In this document: piece after piece, positions 24,535 to 36,009 of the stretch
How the letters are laid out: each line of letters begins with the position of its first letter
How positions within the stretch are numbered: the stretch's first letter is position 1
From: Sipunculus nudus
Lineage: Eukaryota; Annelida; Sipuncula; Golfingiida; Sipunculidae
NCBI GenBank assembly: GCA_026874595.1
Contig: CM049309.1
Location: 24,619,033 to 24,683,032, forward strand
Direction of reading: 5' to 3'
Length of the DNA: 64,000 nt
Position numbers and translations under genes: made by a program
Notes under the pieces: model-generated
Told to the model about the DNA's origin: nothing
The model's input: the letters and a program-made list of their open reading frames with translations, nothing else
The model's database searches: none

Positions 24535-27269
24535 TCAAAACTTCTCAAAACGTTTTTTTCTTCATATCTTTGTGACTATTAGTCGTATCTACTTCAACAA
24601 TAGCTCATTTTTATCGTCATTCCAAGGCCTGTCATCTGGTGTGTAGCTGACTCAAATTTGCCGTAACCATGGTTACAATTTTTTGGGGAAAAGTCATGAT
24701 ATTCGAAAATAAGGGATCTTATTTTTCTAACTTTGTCAGTTTTAAAGCTAGAGTGATCTAGTTTTTTGCATCAGGTAGCATTTAACTAGTACTACAATAT
24801 TTTATTACAAGTCTTGCAGTATCTCGTAAAATATCTCGTGAATAGAGATATTTCGAGATTTCATTCATCTTGCGCCAAAGGCCACATTATTGCAGGAATC
24901 TTTTTGAAACTGACATATCATAAGTCCTACACTAGTATCTCGAAATTGTTTTTTTCATTTTTTTGAATATGGCTGCTAGGGGGCGCTGCACACGACCCTC
25001 ACACAGATATCATTACATTGGCCATATCTCTAAAACCCAAAGCCTCAATTACATAAACTATAGCTTATTTTTTCCCTCTGAGTCTTCTCCATAAACTGAT
25101 AATGTCATCTGGTCTCAATGTTGTGTCACTTTGTCATTGTGTCCGTCTGTTTGTCAGTTGTCCTCAAATTCGCCTGCTTGCTCTTGCGTCTCACATATAG
25201 CATTCTACAGGCCACAGTTTTGAAAGAATCCTTTTGAAACTATTACATCTTAAGTCTTACACTAATATCTCGAAACCAATTTTTCATTTTCAGGATATGG
25301 CCGCTAGGGGGCGCTGAACTCGAACCTCTCCCAAGATATCATGCTTTTTTGTTTGTTTGTTTGTCATCAATCTCCTGACCACAATTTTGCCACAATAACC
25401 TTGAAACTTACAGGGATGATGAAAAACATAATTTCTAGGTGCTCTTTTGTTTCTGGCCAAAATAGGTCAAAGGTCAAGGTCAAGGTCGTCAAAACTTCTC
25501 AAAAGGGCTTTTTCTTCATATCTTTGTGACTATTAGTCGTATCTACCTCAACGATAGCTCATTTTAATCGTCATTCCAAGGCCTGTCATCTGGTGTGTAG
25601 CTGACTCAAATTTGCCGTAACCATGGTTGAAGTTTTGGGGGAAAAATCATAATATTCGAAAATAAGGGGTCTTATTTTTCTAACTTTGTCAGTTTTAAAG
25701 CTAGAGGGATCTAGTTTTTTGCATCAGGTAGCATTCAACTAGCACTACAAGATTTTATTACAAGTCTTGCAGTATCTCGTAAAATATCTCGTGAATAGAG
25801 ATATTTCGAGATTTCATTCATCTTGCGCCAAAGGCCACATTATTGCAGGAATCTTTTTGAAACTGACATATTATAAGTCCTACACTAGTATCTCGAAATC
25901 GTTTTTTCACTTTTTGAATAGGGCCGCTAGGGGGCGCTGGATGCGAACCTCCCGAACATATCATATTTTGGCCATATCTCCAAAATTATAAGCCTCAATT
26001 ACATAAACTGTAGCTGTTTTCTTCCTTTGAGTCTTTTCCATAACCTGGAGAAGTCATCTGGACTCAATTTTGAGTCACTTTCTCAGTCTTTTCGTCTGTT
26101 TGTCAGTTGTCCTCAAATTCGCCTGCTTGTTGGCTCTTGCGTCTCACATATAGCATTCTGTAGGCCACAGTTTTGACGGAATCCTTTTGAAACTATTACA
26201 TCTTATGTCTTACACTAATATCTAGAAATAAATTTTTCATTTTCCGGATATGGCCACTAGTGGGCGCTGCACATGACTCTCACACACATACCATTGTATT
26301 GGCCATATCTCTACACTCAAAGCCTCAGTTACATAAGCTATAGCTTATTTTCTTCCTTTGAGTCTTCTCCATAACCTGATTAAGGCATCTGGTTTCAATC
26401 TTCTGTCACTTTGTCAGTGTGTCCATCTGTTTGTCCGTTATCCTCAAAGTCGCCTGCTTGCTGGTTCTTACGCCTTACATATAGCATTCTACAGGCCACA
26501 GCTTTGACGGAATCCTTTTGAAACTGAGACATCTCATGTCATACACTAATAATACGAAACACATTTGTCGTCTTCGGAATATGTCTGCTAGAGGGCGCTA
26601 CAGTCGAGCCTCCCAAGTATATCATTAATTCGCCATACCTCGTAAACTATAAATCTAAATTACATAAATTATAACTCATTTTCTTCCTTTGAATCTTCTC
26701 AATAACTAGCTTATGTCATCTGGTGTCAAACTTGTCTCACAAAGTCAGTATGTCTGTCTGTTCGTCTTTTGTTGTCAGCTTTGTCTGCTTGCCTGTTCTT
26801 TTGTCTCATATGTCATTCTACGGGCCACATATTCTCAGCAATGTCCCTGAGAGTCATTCCATTAATAGAAAACCGACAATATGTTCTGTCTGTCCGTCTG
26901 TGTTTCACTTCCGAATTCCGGCAAGCGCTCGACCTATGGTTGTCTAGTTTGTTTGTCACGACTCTCCAGGCCACACTTTTGCATCAATCAACTTGAAACT
27001 TACAGGCTTGTTTGACAAACCGATTTCTAGGTGCCCTATTGTTTTTGGTCAACATTGCTCCAAGGTCAAGGGTCAAGGTCACGACAGGTATGGTTAACGG
27101 TTTTTGCACTATAACTTCGCCATAATAGGCTTATCCACTTCTGCAATAGCTTATTTTTTTTGTCATCACCTGGCCTTTCTTTTGACATGTAGCTTACTTA
27201 AATTTGCCGTTACCATGGTTACATTTTTTGGGCAAAAATCATGGAAATTGGAAATAACACGACCATTTT

Positions 27270-28890
27270 TTGTAACTTTGTCAATTTTTAAGCTACAGAC
27301 GTCTGGTTTTGGTCATTATGTACCTTATAGGCAGCTTGACATGATAAAACTGAAAGTCTCGCCAAATCTCGCACCATTTCTCGTCAAACGAGAGACTTCG
27401 AGATTTCATTAAATATGACCTACAGGTTGCATTTTTTTAACAATGGCTTTGAAATTGATATATTTTGTGTTATTTATAAATATCTGGAAATCAGTTTTTC
27501 ATTTTTTGGAAATAGCCACCAGGGGGCGTGGTACCTGAAACACTGTAACATATCATTTTTCTGCAATATCTAAAATAATTTTAAACATGGCACAATTTTT
27601 ATCGTTGTATCTTAAACTAGGAACATTGGCTTATTCCTCCGCACATGTAGCTTTGTGCTGCCGTTACCATGGTTACCAAATTTGTGGGTTAAACTTGACG
27701 ATCTGAAAATATGCAGTTTTTGGCTTCTATCTCGGTTAATATTTATGTTTCAAGGGTCTAGTTTTTTGCATAAGGCTGCTTCCCCTTGGTTCTAAGTCAT
27801 TCAATTGCAAGTCTCGTCAAATTTCGCTCGGTTTATCGTCAAACGAGAAAAAAACGAGATTTCACGGAAATGCTTATAACTCGGCGACTTTTACAGCTAC
27901 ACAGGTCTAGTTTTCGGCATTTCATAACATATGACCAGCTTGACACGCAAGAAAAGAAATCAGGCCAAATCTCGCACCATATCTCGTCAAGCGAAGAAAA
28001 AAACGAGATATCATGGAAATGCTTATAACTAGGCGACTTTTACAGCTACTCAGGTCTAGTTTTTGGCATTTGGTAACATTTGGCCAACTTGACATAGTAA
28101 AACTGCGATACTTGGCGAAATCTCGCACTATATCTGGTCAAATGTGGAAAAACGAGATTTCACAGAAATGCATATAAGTCGGCGACTTTCACGGCTAGAC
28201 AGGTCTAGTTTTTGGCATTCATTAACATTTGGACGGCTTGACATGACAAACCTTCAAGACTGGCCAAATCTCGCACCATATCTCGTCAAACGATAAAAAA
28301 GGAGATTTCACAGAAATGCTAATAACTCGGCGACTTTTACAGCTAGACAGATGTAGTTTTCGCCATTTCATAACATTTAGAGAGTTTGATATGACAAATC
28401 TACAAGACTGGCCAAATCCTGCACCATATCTCGTCAAACGAGAAAACACGAGAGTACACGGAAATGCTTATTACTCGGCGACTTTTACAGCTAGACGGAT
28501 CTAGTTTTCGCCATTTCGTAACGTTTGGCCGTCTTGACATAATAAAACTCCTCGTCTTGCCAAATCTCGTACTACATCTCGTCAAGCGAGAAAAAAACAT
28601 TATTTCACGTAAATGCTGATAACACGGCGACTTTTGCAGCTAGACAGGTCTAGTTTCCGGCATTTTGTAATATTTGACAAACCTGACATGACAAAACTGG
28701 AAATCTCGCCAAAGCTCGCACCATTTCCCGTCAAACGAGAAAACACGAGATTTCATGCAAATGCTTATAACTCAGCGGCTTTTATAGCTAGACAGGTCTA
28801 GTTTTCGGCATTTCATATCATTTGGCCAGCTTGACATGACAAACCTGAAAACGTCTCACTGCTTCTTGTCAAACGAGATTAACAGGATTT
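27270..28890. repeat. Tandem array, ~148-bp unit, about ten copies
   Basis: The phrase 'cggcgacttttacagctagacaggtctagttttcggcattt' recurs near 27886, 28035, 28183, 28332, 28478, 28628 and 28778. Each unit has a short inverted repeat CTCGTCAAACGAG (for example near 27380, 28429 and 28578) followed by an A run and GAGATTTCA. Some copies have lost one arm. No coding sense on either strand. Confidence 0.85.
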
Positions 28891-30110
28891 CGTGAAAAAT
28901 TTTGAACTTGGTCCCTTTTACACTAGAAAGATATGCAGCTGTTAAAGGTCAGCATGCATAAATAAACATATTATCCGTTTCTGCTGCCCCCACAATGTTG
29001 CTCATTCATATGACTGTTTCTACATGCACTCTCTGTCTATCTGTCTCTATCATTTCCATTTCCGGCAAGCGTGTGACCTCTGGTCATCTTGTTTGTTTAT
29101 TTGTTAGTTTGTCTGTCTCCGCTCGTAAATGCACAGTTTTGCAGCGATCGCTTTAAAACTTACACAGTTGATAGAAAAAGTCCTCAAAGCCTAATGATTT
29201 TTGTTAATATCGGACAAAGGTCAAGGTTATCAAAAGTTTGCAAAATGGTTTTTTCTTCATTCAATTGTCACTATAAGCCGTATCTACTGGACTATAGCTC
29301 ATTTTTATCGCCAGTCCAAGGCCTTTCTTTGGTGTGTAGCTGCCTCAAATTTGCCTTAACCATGTTTACGCATTTTGGGGAAAAAAGTCATGATTTTCAA
29401 AAATAAGGTTTTTTTGTCAGTTTTAAAGCTACAGAGGTCTAGTGTTTTGCATCAGGTGGCATACAAGTAGTGTTATTTGATTATAATACAAGTCTCGCAA
29501 TATCTCGTACAAAATCTCGTCAAACGAAATATTTCGAGATATTGCTTTGTGATAGCCTAGAGTCCACAAGTATGCAGGAATCATTTTGAAACTCATACAT
29601 CTTATGTCTTACTCAAATATCTCGAAATGGATTTGTCATATTCCGGATATGGCCGCTATGGGGCGCTGCACTCGAACCTCCCATATATATAATTTTTTTT
29701 AATCCTTTTCAAACTGGTACAGCTTATGTCATACATTAATATCTCGAAAGGGATTTTTTTTTCATTTTCGGGAAATGGCCGCTAGGGGGCACTGCACTCG
29801 AACCACTGCAACATATCATTTTTTGGCCGTACCTCCAAAACTGTGAACCTTATCTGCACAAACTATAACTCATTTTGTTTCTATATACCTTCTCCATATG
29901 ATTATCTCAGATTATCGTTTGTCGGTTGTTGTCAGCTTTCTCTGCTTTCATGTTCATTTGTGTCATATGTGGCCACATTTCCTCAGCAACTGCTGTGAGA
30001 GTCCCTCAATTGATGGAAACCGACAATTTGTATCGTCTGTCCGTCTGCCATTTCAACTTCCGGCAAGCGCTCGACCGCTGGTCGTCGAGTTTTTTATTGT
30101 TATGTTGATG

Positions 30111-30690
30111 GCCAAAACAACTACTAGAGGAGGGGAGTTCGACACCTGGGACCAGCTGTGGCCTGCCAAAAGCTGGATGGTTGCCTAGTATGCCCCACTT
30201 GAAGCGTGTATAATTAGCCCGAAAGGTAAACACTGTGACATACAGTTTCAGTATAGCCTTGGTGTTAGGCCAAAAAAATAAAAGTCTGGTTCTCAGGCAC
30301 CGCCCGCATCAATTTTAATCCCCCCCCCCCCCGGCATCAAAAGTTTTTATTTTGATTTTCATCTTTCAAGAAGATAAAATTATACAATTTTGATAAGATT
30401 TCCTTTCTTATGTATTGCTTTTACTTGGTTAGCAACTGTTTAGCAACCTGTTATCCTGTTATTTTCATGCCTTTCCCTGATCATATGACATTTTAATCGA
30501 AACACACAAAAAAGATAAACAATAAGATATCGCCTGCCCTCATTGATTTCTAAAAAAAATGCCTTAGAACCATACGTTCTTTTTGCCGAAGTTTGACATG
30601 GTCTCATAAAAAAAAACTTTAATCAAAGCTACAATTGTAAGCCAATTTCTGCTCAGATTTCAGAATTTAGAAGCCGAAATACTTACGGGT
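30111..30690. other. Intergenic with C run
   Basis: A 13-base C run at 30320-30332. AT-rich otherwise; no gene. Confidence 0.4.
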
Positions 30691-30910
30691 GCATGATATA
30701 TAAATTAAAGCAACAGTGCTTACAGGAAAAAGTGCCATGGCCAAAGTTTGGAAAAAATTATGGTACTTATTTTATATTTATGCTAATAACTTAAAACATT
30801 TGCAAAATTCAGATCTAATTTTGAGTATTCAATTGAATCTTGATAAAATAAGAGGCACTCATATTAACACATGGATTTCATATAGGAATCATTCGTGTCA
30901 TAATTAAACG
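30691..30910 (+). repeat. Truncated copy of the AGCTCAG-hairpin family
   Basis: It shares 'caacagtgcttacagg', 'gtgcca..gccaaa', 'atttatgctaataactt', 'atttgcaaaattcagatc' and 'aattgaatcttgat' with 33345-33500 and 42610-42770. The hairpin end is missing. Confidence 0.75.
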
Positions 30911-32340
30911 AATTAATATCTGGATATATTTCATTTTGAAGTGCGCCTATAAAATAATGCAAGTATGACTATACCAAGAATTGACATAGCAATTTCTTTA
31001 CAAAACGTGTCTTTGTGTTCAATTCTGCATGAATAAAAGGATTAGTTCATTGTATTTATACAAGTTCCGCTGAAAATGAGAACATCATGTGATGCACAAA
31101 GGCTCCACGGCAGATAAAACTGGAAAAAGGCTTTCTTAAATTCTTTCTTAGAGCGATTTTTATGTATATTTTAAAATATACGCTAATTTACTAGACTTCT
31201 GTGTAATGAATTAAAACATGATTAAAATTGGCAACATTTGTTGAAACATAAAAATATGAAAAACACAACACAAATGGATTTAATGTATAATGAATGACCG
31301 TGATTTAAAAGATCTGAAGTGTTAACTGGAGTTCTTCGGAAGCCCGGAGACAGGCGCAATTGCACACCAAGGTTTGCTGCTGCGACCACAGCTGTGAAGA
31401 TGCATAGCCGTTATCATCTGTTCCTGCAGGATAGATATAACCCATTACGAATAAAAAAGTATATAAGTATATATTTATATGTGTGTGCGCATGATATGCA
31501 GAGAGGTCGGGAGCGTAAATTAGATGATTATCAATTTATTTCATTGTGGAATTTTGGTGCATACTATTTCGTTGAAACACAAGCTTAAAAGTATGCCATG
31601 GTTACTCAACAAAATTAGACATTTAAGAGAACATATCCATATGACTTTGTTAAAAACACCTTATTTTTAACTTGTGAACGTCCACCATGGACACTGTGAT
31701 CTCATGTAATTCGACTTTTAACAGATGTAGAAAATAAATGTATTTTAATAACAAATTTCCTGCGTGGGTACATTAATTCATATGTACAGTTTTATTTTTT
31801 AAATATACAAGTTTTTTTTTACAATATATCATTTATAACTAAATTGAATAAACAAACAGAATATTTAACTGACATTTTGCAAACACACACGTGCGTCCTG
31901 CACATAAACACTGCACCATGCACTGGTATAGGCCTACATGTAACATATCAACATTATATACTTAATAATATTATTAAGTTTATTAAATACACAAAATAAA
32001 TAATTTCCACAAAATATCTGACAGCTATATCTTTATTTTTATTTTTACATATTTTTTAATCGTTTTTCACGGCATGCTTGCGCATTTCGATTTAAGTACG
32101 CGAATATACACAACTTACAAACAATGCATGGATAACAGTAGATTGCTTAAAATCGACGATAGAATCTTAATTAACCATCCGAATTCCGTTAAAATAGTAA
32201 TTAATTCTTCATACTAACATAAAGTTGATGTTGCCCGTTTGATAATACGCTCATAATAGCTCGATTTAAACGTTGTGTGCAAAGAACTTGTCAAAAATCG
32301 TCTCGTGTCCGCCACTTTGGGCAAAATGCGTTCTTGTCAA
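30911..32340. other. Intergenic or intron, AT-rich
   Basis: No firm gene. On the minus strand an acceptor-like TATCCTGCAG precedes an open stretch from 31423 to about 31310, whose phase would fit the donor of the exon at 32869-33079. The match to a known domain is too weak to annotate. Confidence 0.35.
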
Positions 32341-32344
32341 CTGA

Positions 32345-32400
32345 CATCCAATCAGGTTGCCCAATTCATTGGCAGTGGCTCTGAGCTAAAAACTGACCAA
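32345..32400. promoter_or_regulatory. Cluster of CCAAT boxes
   Basis: CCAATCAG (about 32349), CCAATTCATTGG (about 32361, a CCAAT on each strand) and ACCAATAAA (about 32397) fall within 55 bases, in a CpG-containing area. Clustered CCAAT boxes are typical NF-Y-bound promoters. The gene served is unclear. Confidence 0.4.
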
Positions 32401-32868
32401 TAAACATCGACTTAATATGGAGAAAATACGGATTAAGTAATCGCAAGTTGGCAACACGAAGGCTATGGGTTCCGTACTTCGATTTAAGGACGACCGTCCT
32501 TCCTTTGAAGTACTTAGTATACGTATACCTAAATTGAAGGGCGTCTTAAAACTGCGGTCAGCCCTGACCTGGTTAAATGTATCGCATATTATGCAAATTA
32601 AATTATCAAGCATTATATTAATAAGATAAGGATACCCGTCTGTTAGTCATTCGCTTAATTTTAAAGGACTTGCACACCTTTCTCTCACGCGGGACGATAA
32701 TAACGTGGAGATTTTATCATTCACTGCTGACATGTCTTGTATTAAAAATTGCTGTGCATTTATCACATAATATATGCAATTAATTTACATAGCGTTCACC
32801 TATTTTACATGTGTATTTGGAATAAAAACAACTTATAAAATAACCATTCTTTGTTCTCGATTCGTTAC

Positions 32869-33079
32869 GGTGATTGTATATTATTGACTCGTCACTCGAA
32901 TTGTCATCATGGGCCGGCTCAAACATGTACGGCTGTACATTTGCGCTCCCCGGTATTCTTGTATCTTTACCTGAATGATCAATAAAGTTGTCGTAGCTTG
33001 AAGACTCAAAATCGACTGTTGAATCCGTGATGGATTCGAAACTTTCAGAAAGGACATCGTTACAAAAACCAGTGGCCAT
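32869..33079 (-). CDS. Putative first exon with PYMFEP motif
   Basis: On the minus strand it starts at ATG 33079 and is open for 70 codons to a donor CACC|GTAACG (split codon, phase 1). The frame continues open for 30 more codons if unspliced (to 32780). The product starts MATGFCNDVLSESF, is Ser/Asp-rich, and contains NVQPYMFEPAHDDNSSDES. A Q/R-PY-x-FEP segment in an acidic N-terminus is common in a multicopy invertebrate family whose C-terminal part resembles the cytosolic domain of P2X7 receptors. That family link rests on one short motif, so it is tentative. No upstream ATG exists in frame. Downstream exons were not convincingly found. Confidence 0.4.
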
Positions 33080-33324
33080 TGTGTATACACAGGGTGAATG
33101 CCGTAGTAAGCCTGCAGTTCCTGAGCTGACGTCACAGCCTGTGTCTGCACTTGAGAACCCGAACGGCTCTGTAGCACTGACCCTGTGGCGAGTAGCCACA
33201 TATTTGCCTAATTGCTCATTAATCAAGCACAGGTCACCAGCGGTATGTCACTTTAATAGGGGTAAGATGCACTCTACACAAATGGGGTATATTTCGCTGG
33301 TCATGTCCTTTAAAAGATTAAATT

Positions 33325-33944
33325 TTTATATATATATGCTGTGAAAATGAAATGAACAGTGCTTACAGGGAAAAAACGTGCCGTTGCCAAAGCTGGACAA
33401 AATTTTAGGTATTGATTTTATATTTATGCTAGTAACTTGACAAATTTGCAAAATTCAGATCAAATTTTGTGTAAAAAATTGAATCTTTATTTAATACATT
33501 TATATTCCTGAAAAAAAGTCTCCACCTTCAGCAATTCTCATTATAATAGTTAAATATAGTTCCAGATTTTTTTTAAATTGTATTATATTTGAGCCCATAA
33601 CGTCAAAACCATATGCAATACTGACCCAATTTTTTGGTATGTTCATAGAAAATGTATGGAGAATATGAATACTAAATATGATCAAAAACAAATCAGTGGT
33701 TTTAATTTTAGGCAGCCTTCAGGTGTAACAAAGGCTTTTTTTATGGAAAACATAGTTTTTTTCGTAATATCTCAAAGGAACGAAGTCTTAGTGACCCAGT
33801 TTTCGGTATGGTAGGAGATTTTGGGGACATCTAACAGTATGCAAAATTTTGGATTCGTAGGTCCAACGGTTTCAAAACGTGCACTGTTAACGGACGGACA
33901 AAGGACTACGACTATAGCTCAGATGACTTATAGTCAGCTGAGCT
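33325..33944 (+). repeat. Non-autonomous element ending in AGCTCAG hairpin
   Basis: The end is a near-perfect hairpin: AGCTCAGATGACT, loop TAT, AGTCAGCTGAGCT (33916-33944; one mismatched pair in 13). It is preceded by GACGGACAAAGGAC. The body has 'taatatctcaaaggaacgaag', 'ggtatggtaggaga' and 'ggacatctaa'. A second, shorter copy follows head-to-tail at 33961-34230 with its own hairpin (34204-34230). Other copies are 42590-43221 and 49742-49961. This pattern resembles bivalve pearl-type elements (inference). Confidence 0.75.
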
Positions 33945-34316
33945 GCAACAGGTCATTGTTTTGATATTAGTCAGTCTTGAAGTGTGACAATGGGTTTTTA
34001 ATGGAAAAGTGAGGGTTTTTCTTAATATCTCGAAGGAATGAAGTCGTAGTGACCCAATTTCCAGTATGGTAGGAGTTTTGGGTGAATTTAACTGTATGCC
34101 GAATTTCAGGTTTGTATGTCTAACGATTTCAAAACGTTCAAGTTAAATAGACAGACGGGCAGACTGACAGCCGACGGACAAAAGAGTGAGGACCATCGCT
34201 ATGGCTCAGTTGACTTATGGTCAGCTGAGCAAAAACCTGAACTAGCCATGATTGATAGTGCTGGTGCGGCACAGCACCAGACACCAATGTGATAATTTGG
34301 TTTTACAAAAAGTTCA

Positions 34317-34400
34317 CCAGGCCTACAGGCCTAATGCGAACCTGTGCAATGAGATTACACCAGGTATAATGCTTCAATGCTGGACCATTACTTTTCAAGA
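34317..34400 (+). repeat. Left end of the GCGAACCTGTG family
   Basis: GGCCTACAGGCCTAATGCGAACCTGTG followed by 'caatg...caccaggtataatgcttcaa' recurs at 39068, 40595 (partial) and 45088. The inverse CACAGGTTCRC marks right ends at about 40123 and 49727. Confidence 0.65.
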
Positions 34401-34509
34401 ACATGTGTAACATGTATGTGAACAATGCAAGTACTAAACACTTAGAACAAGAAACAATTAAACAAACATCACTGCTGCAGTTCTGGCATGGGTGCACACA
34501 ACACAAAAA

Positions 34510-35985
34510 CTAGAATATGGGTGGTCAACAAGCGACTACGTGTATTTGCCAAAATCAGAGTGGGAAAGGTGAAGTGAGGCATGGATTGAGTGGCAAGGAG
34601 AAACAGAGTGAGGTGTGTTGCATAATAGCCTGGATGTCTGCAGCCGAAATGTATATGAAGGTTGCGCCACCTACCACAAAATCCAGAAAGCTGTCCAAGT
34701 TGTATAAACATGCAAAATTTTAGGCAGATAAGTCAAACAACTACTGAGATATGAGTGATTTTATCCCACAGCAGACAAACAGATTGATGCTGTGCAAATA
34801 TGGTTGCAGGTGGCGCCACCTGCAACAAAATCCAGAAAGCTATCCAAATGGATAAACCTGCAAAATTTTAGGCAGATATGTCAAACCACTGCCGAGATAT
34901 AAGTGATTTTATCCCACGGCAAACAAACAGACAGACGCTGTGCAAAAATGGTTGCAGGTGGGGCCACCAGTTTTGCGTATGATAAAGAGCCATGCGAGAT
35001 CTATAAACATGCAAATTTTTTGCCCAACCTTTCAAATAGTTCCTGAAATATAAGCTTGGATGTTTGCAGCATAAATGTGAATATAGGTGGCGCCACCTGT
35101 CATAAAATCAAGAAAGCTGTCAAGGATGTATAAACCTGCAAAATTTCAGGTGGATAAGTCAAACGTCTGTCTTGATATGAGTAATTTTATCCGAAGGCAG
35201 ATGAACAAATAGACGCTGTGCAAAAATGGTGGCAGGTGGCGCCATCAGTTTTGCGTATGATGAAATGCTATGTGAGAATTATACACATGCAAAATTTCAG
35301 GGGGATATGTCAAACCAGTCCTGAGATATATGCCTGAATGTCTGCAGCGTATACATAAATGTAGCTGGCGCCACCTGCAACAAAATCAAGAAAGCTATCC
35401 AAGATGTATAAACCTGCAAAGTTTTAGGCAGATATGTAAAACCACTGCCGAGATATAAGTGATTTTATCCCCTGGCAAACAAACAGACGGACACTGTGCA
35501 AATATGGTTGCAGGTGGCGCCATCAGTTTTGCGTATGATAAAGAGCTATGTGAGATCTATACACATGCAAAAATTTTGCCCAATCGGTCAAATGGTGTCT
35601 GAGATATGAGCTTGGATGTCGGCAGCATAAATGTAAATGTAGGTGGCACCACCTGTCATAAAATCAAGAAAGCTGTCAAGGATGTATAAACCAACAAAAT
35701 TTCAGGTAGATAAGTCAAACAACTGCCAAGATATGAGTAATTTTATCCCAAGGCAGATGAACAGATGGATGCTGTGCAAAAATGGTTGCAGGTGGCGCCA
35801 CCATTTTAGTGTATGTTTTAAAGCTATCCGAGGGGTACACTTATACAAAATGTTCAGCCTGATCGGTCAAACGGTTCCCGAGATATGTGGGTTTTATTTG
35901 GAAACAAACGCACAAATGAACGCTAGGCAGAGAGGAAAGGTCAGAGGTCAACCAAAAATGAGGGCGCAGCGGCTGACCTTTGGTG
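34510..35985 (-). mobile_element. Helitron-type non-autonomous element, right end lost
   Basis: On the minus strand it ends ...CTAG followed by T (34513-34510), preceded by a hairpin-like GTAGTC...GACCAC and the subterminal block CTCTGATTTTGGCAAATACA. The body has about eight monomers, most starting with or near GGTGGCGCCACC (34809-34820, 35086-35097, 35791-35802 exact; others one or two changes). The right part merges at about 35985 into another repeat, so the 5' TC end is missing. No Rep/helicase gene. Confidence 0.7.
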
Positions 35986-36009
35986 CCAAACCTGATGCAG
36001 TGAGCAGTC

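Larger units (their letters stand above)
24124..29794 (+). promoter_or_regulatory. Nine CTCF-like sites in one orientation
   Basis: Sites are 24124-24139, 24973-24988, 25301-25316, 25924-25939, 26254-26269, 26585-26600, 27516-27531, 29653-29668 and 29779-29794. The best copies read CCGCTAGGGGGCGCTG, very near the known bilaterian CTCF core (CCNNNAGGGGGCGC). Variants include CCACTAGTGGGCGCTG and CCACCAGGGGGCGTGG. All lie on the plus strand after a 'tatctcgaaat...ggatatgg' lead. Resemblance is seen; binding is inferred. Confidence 0.55.
23580..30110 (+). repeat. Complex dispersed-repeat block
   Basis: The block is built from a few modules repeated in order: TCCGGCAAGCGCTCGACC (near 23633, 26921, 29063 variant, 30060); a GTCTGTTTGT microsatellite; 'aacttgaaacttacag'; 'ttctaggtgccctattgtttttgg'; an AGGTCA cluster; 'gccgt.accatggttac'; 'tatctcgaaat'; and a CTCF-like site. 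Segments 24350-24990 and 25340-25940 align almost base for base, as do 23700-24030 and 26955-27240. All modules are on the plus strand, so the block grew by head-to-tail duplication of one composite element. No coding gene is supported; open frames rich in CLSVCLSV are microsatellite artefacts. Confidence 0.8.

Noticed and set aside
23985-27675. RFX X-boxes at GTTACCATGGTTAC
   Set aside because: The right half-site does not fit the usual X-box (needs AAC at the end), so only the palindrome is noted.
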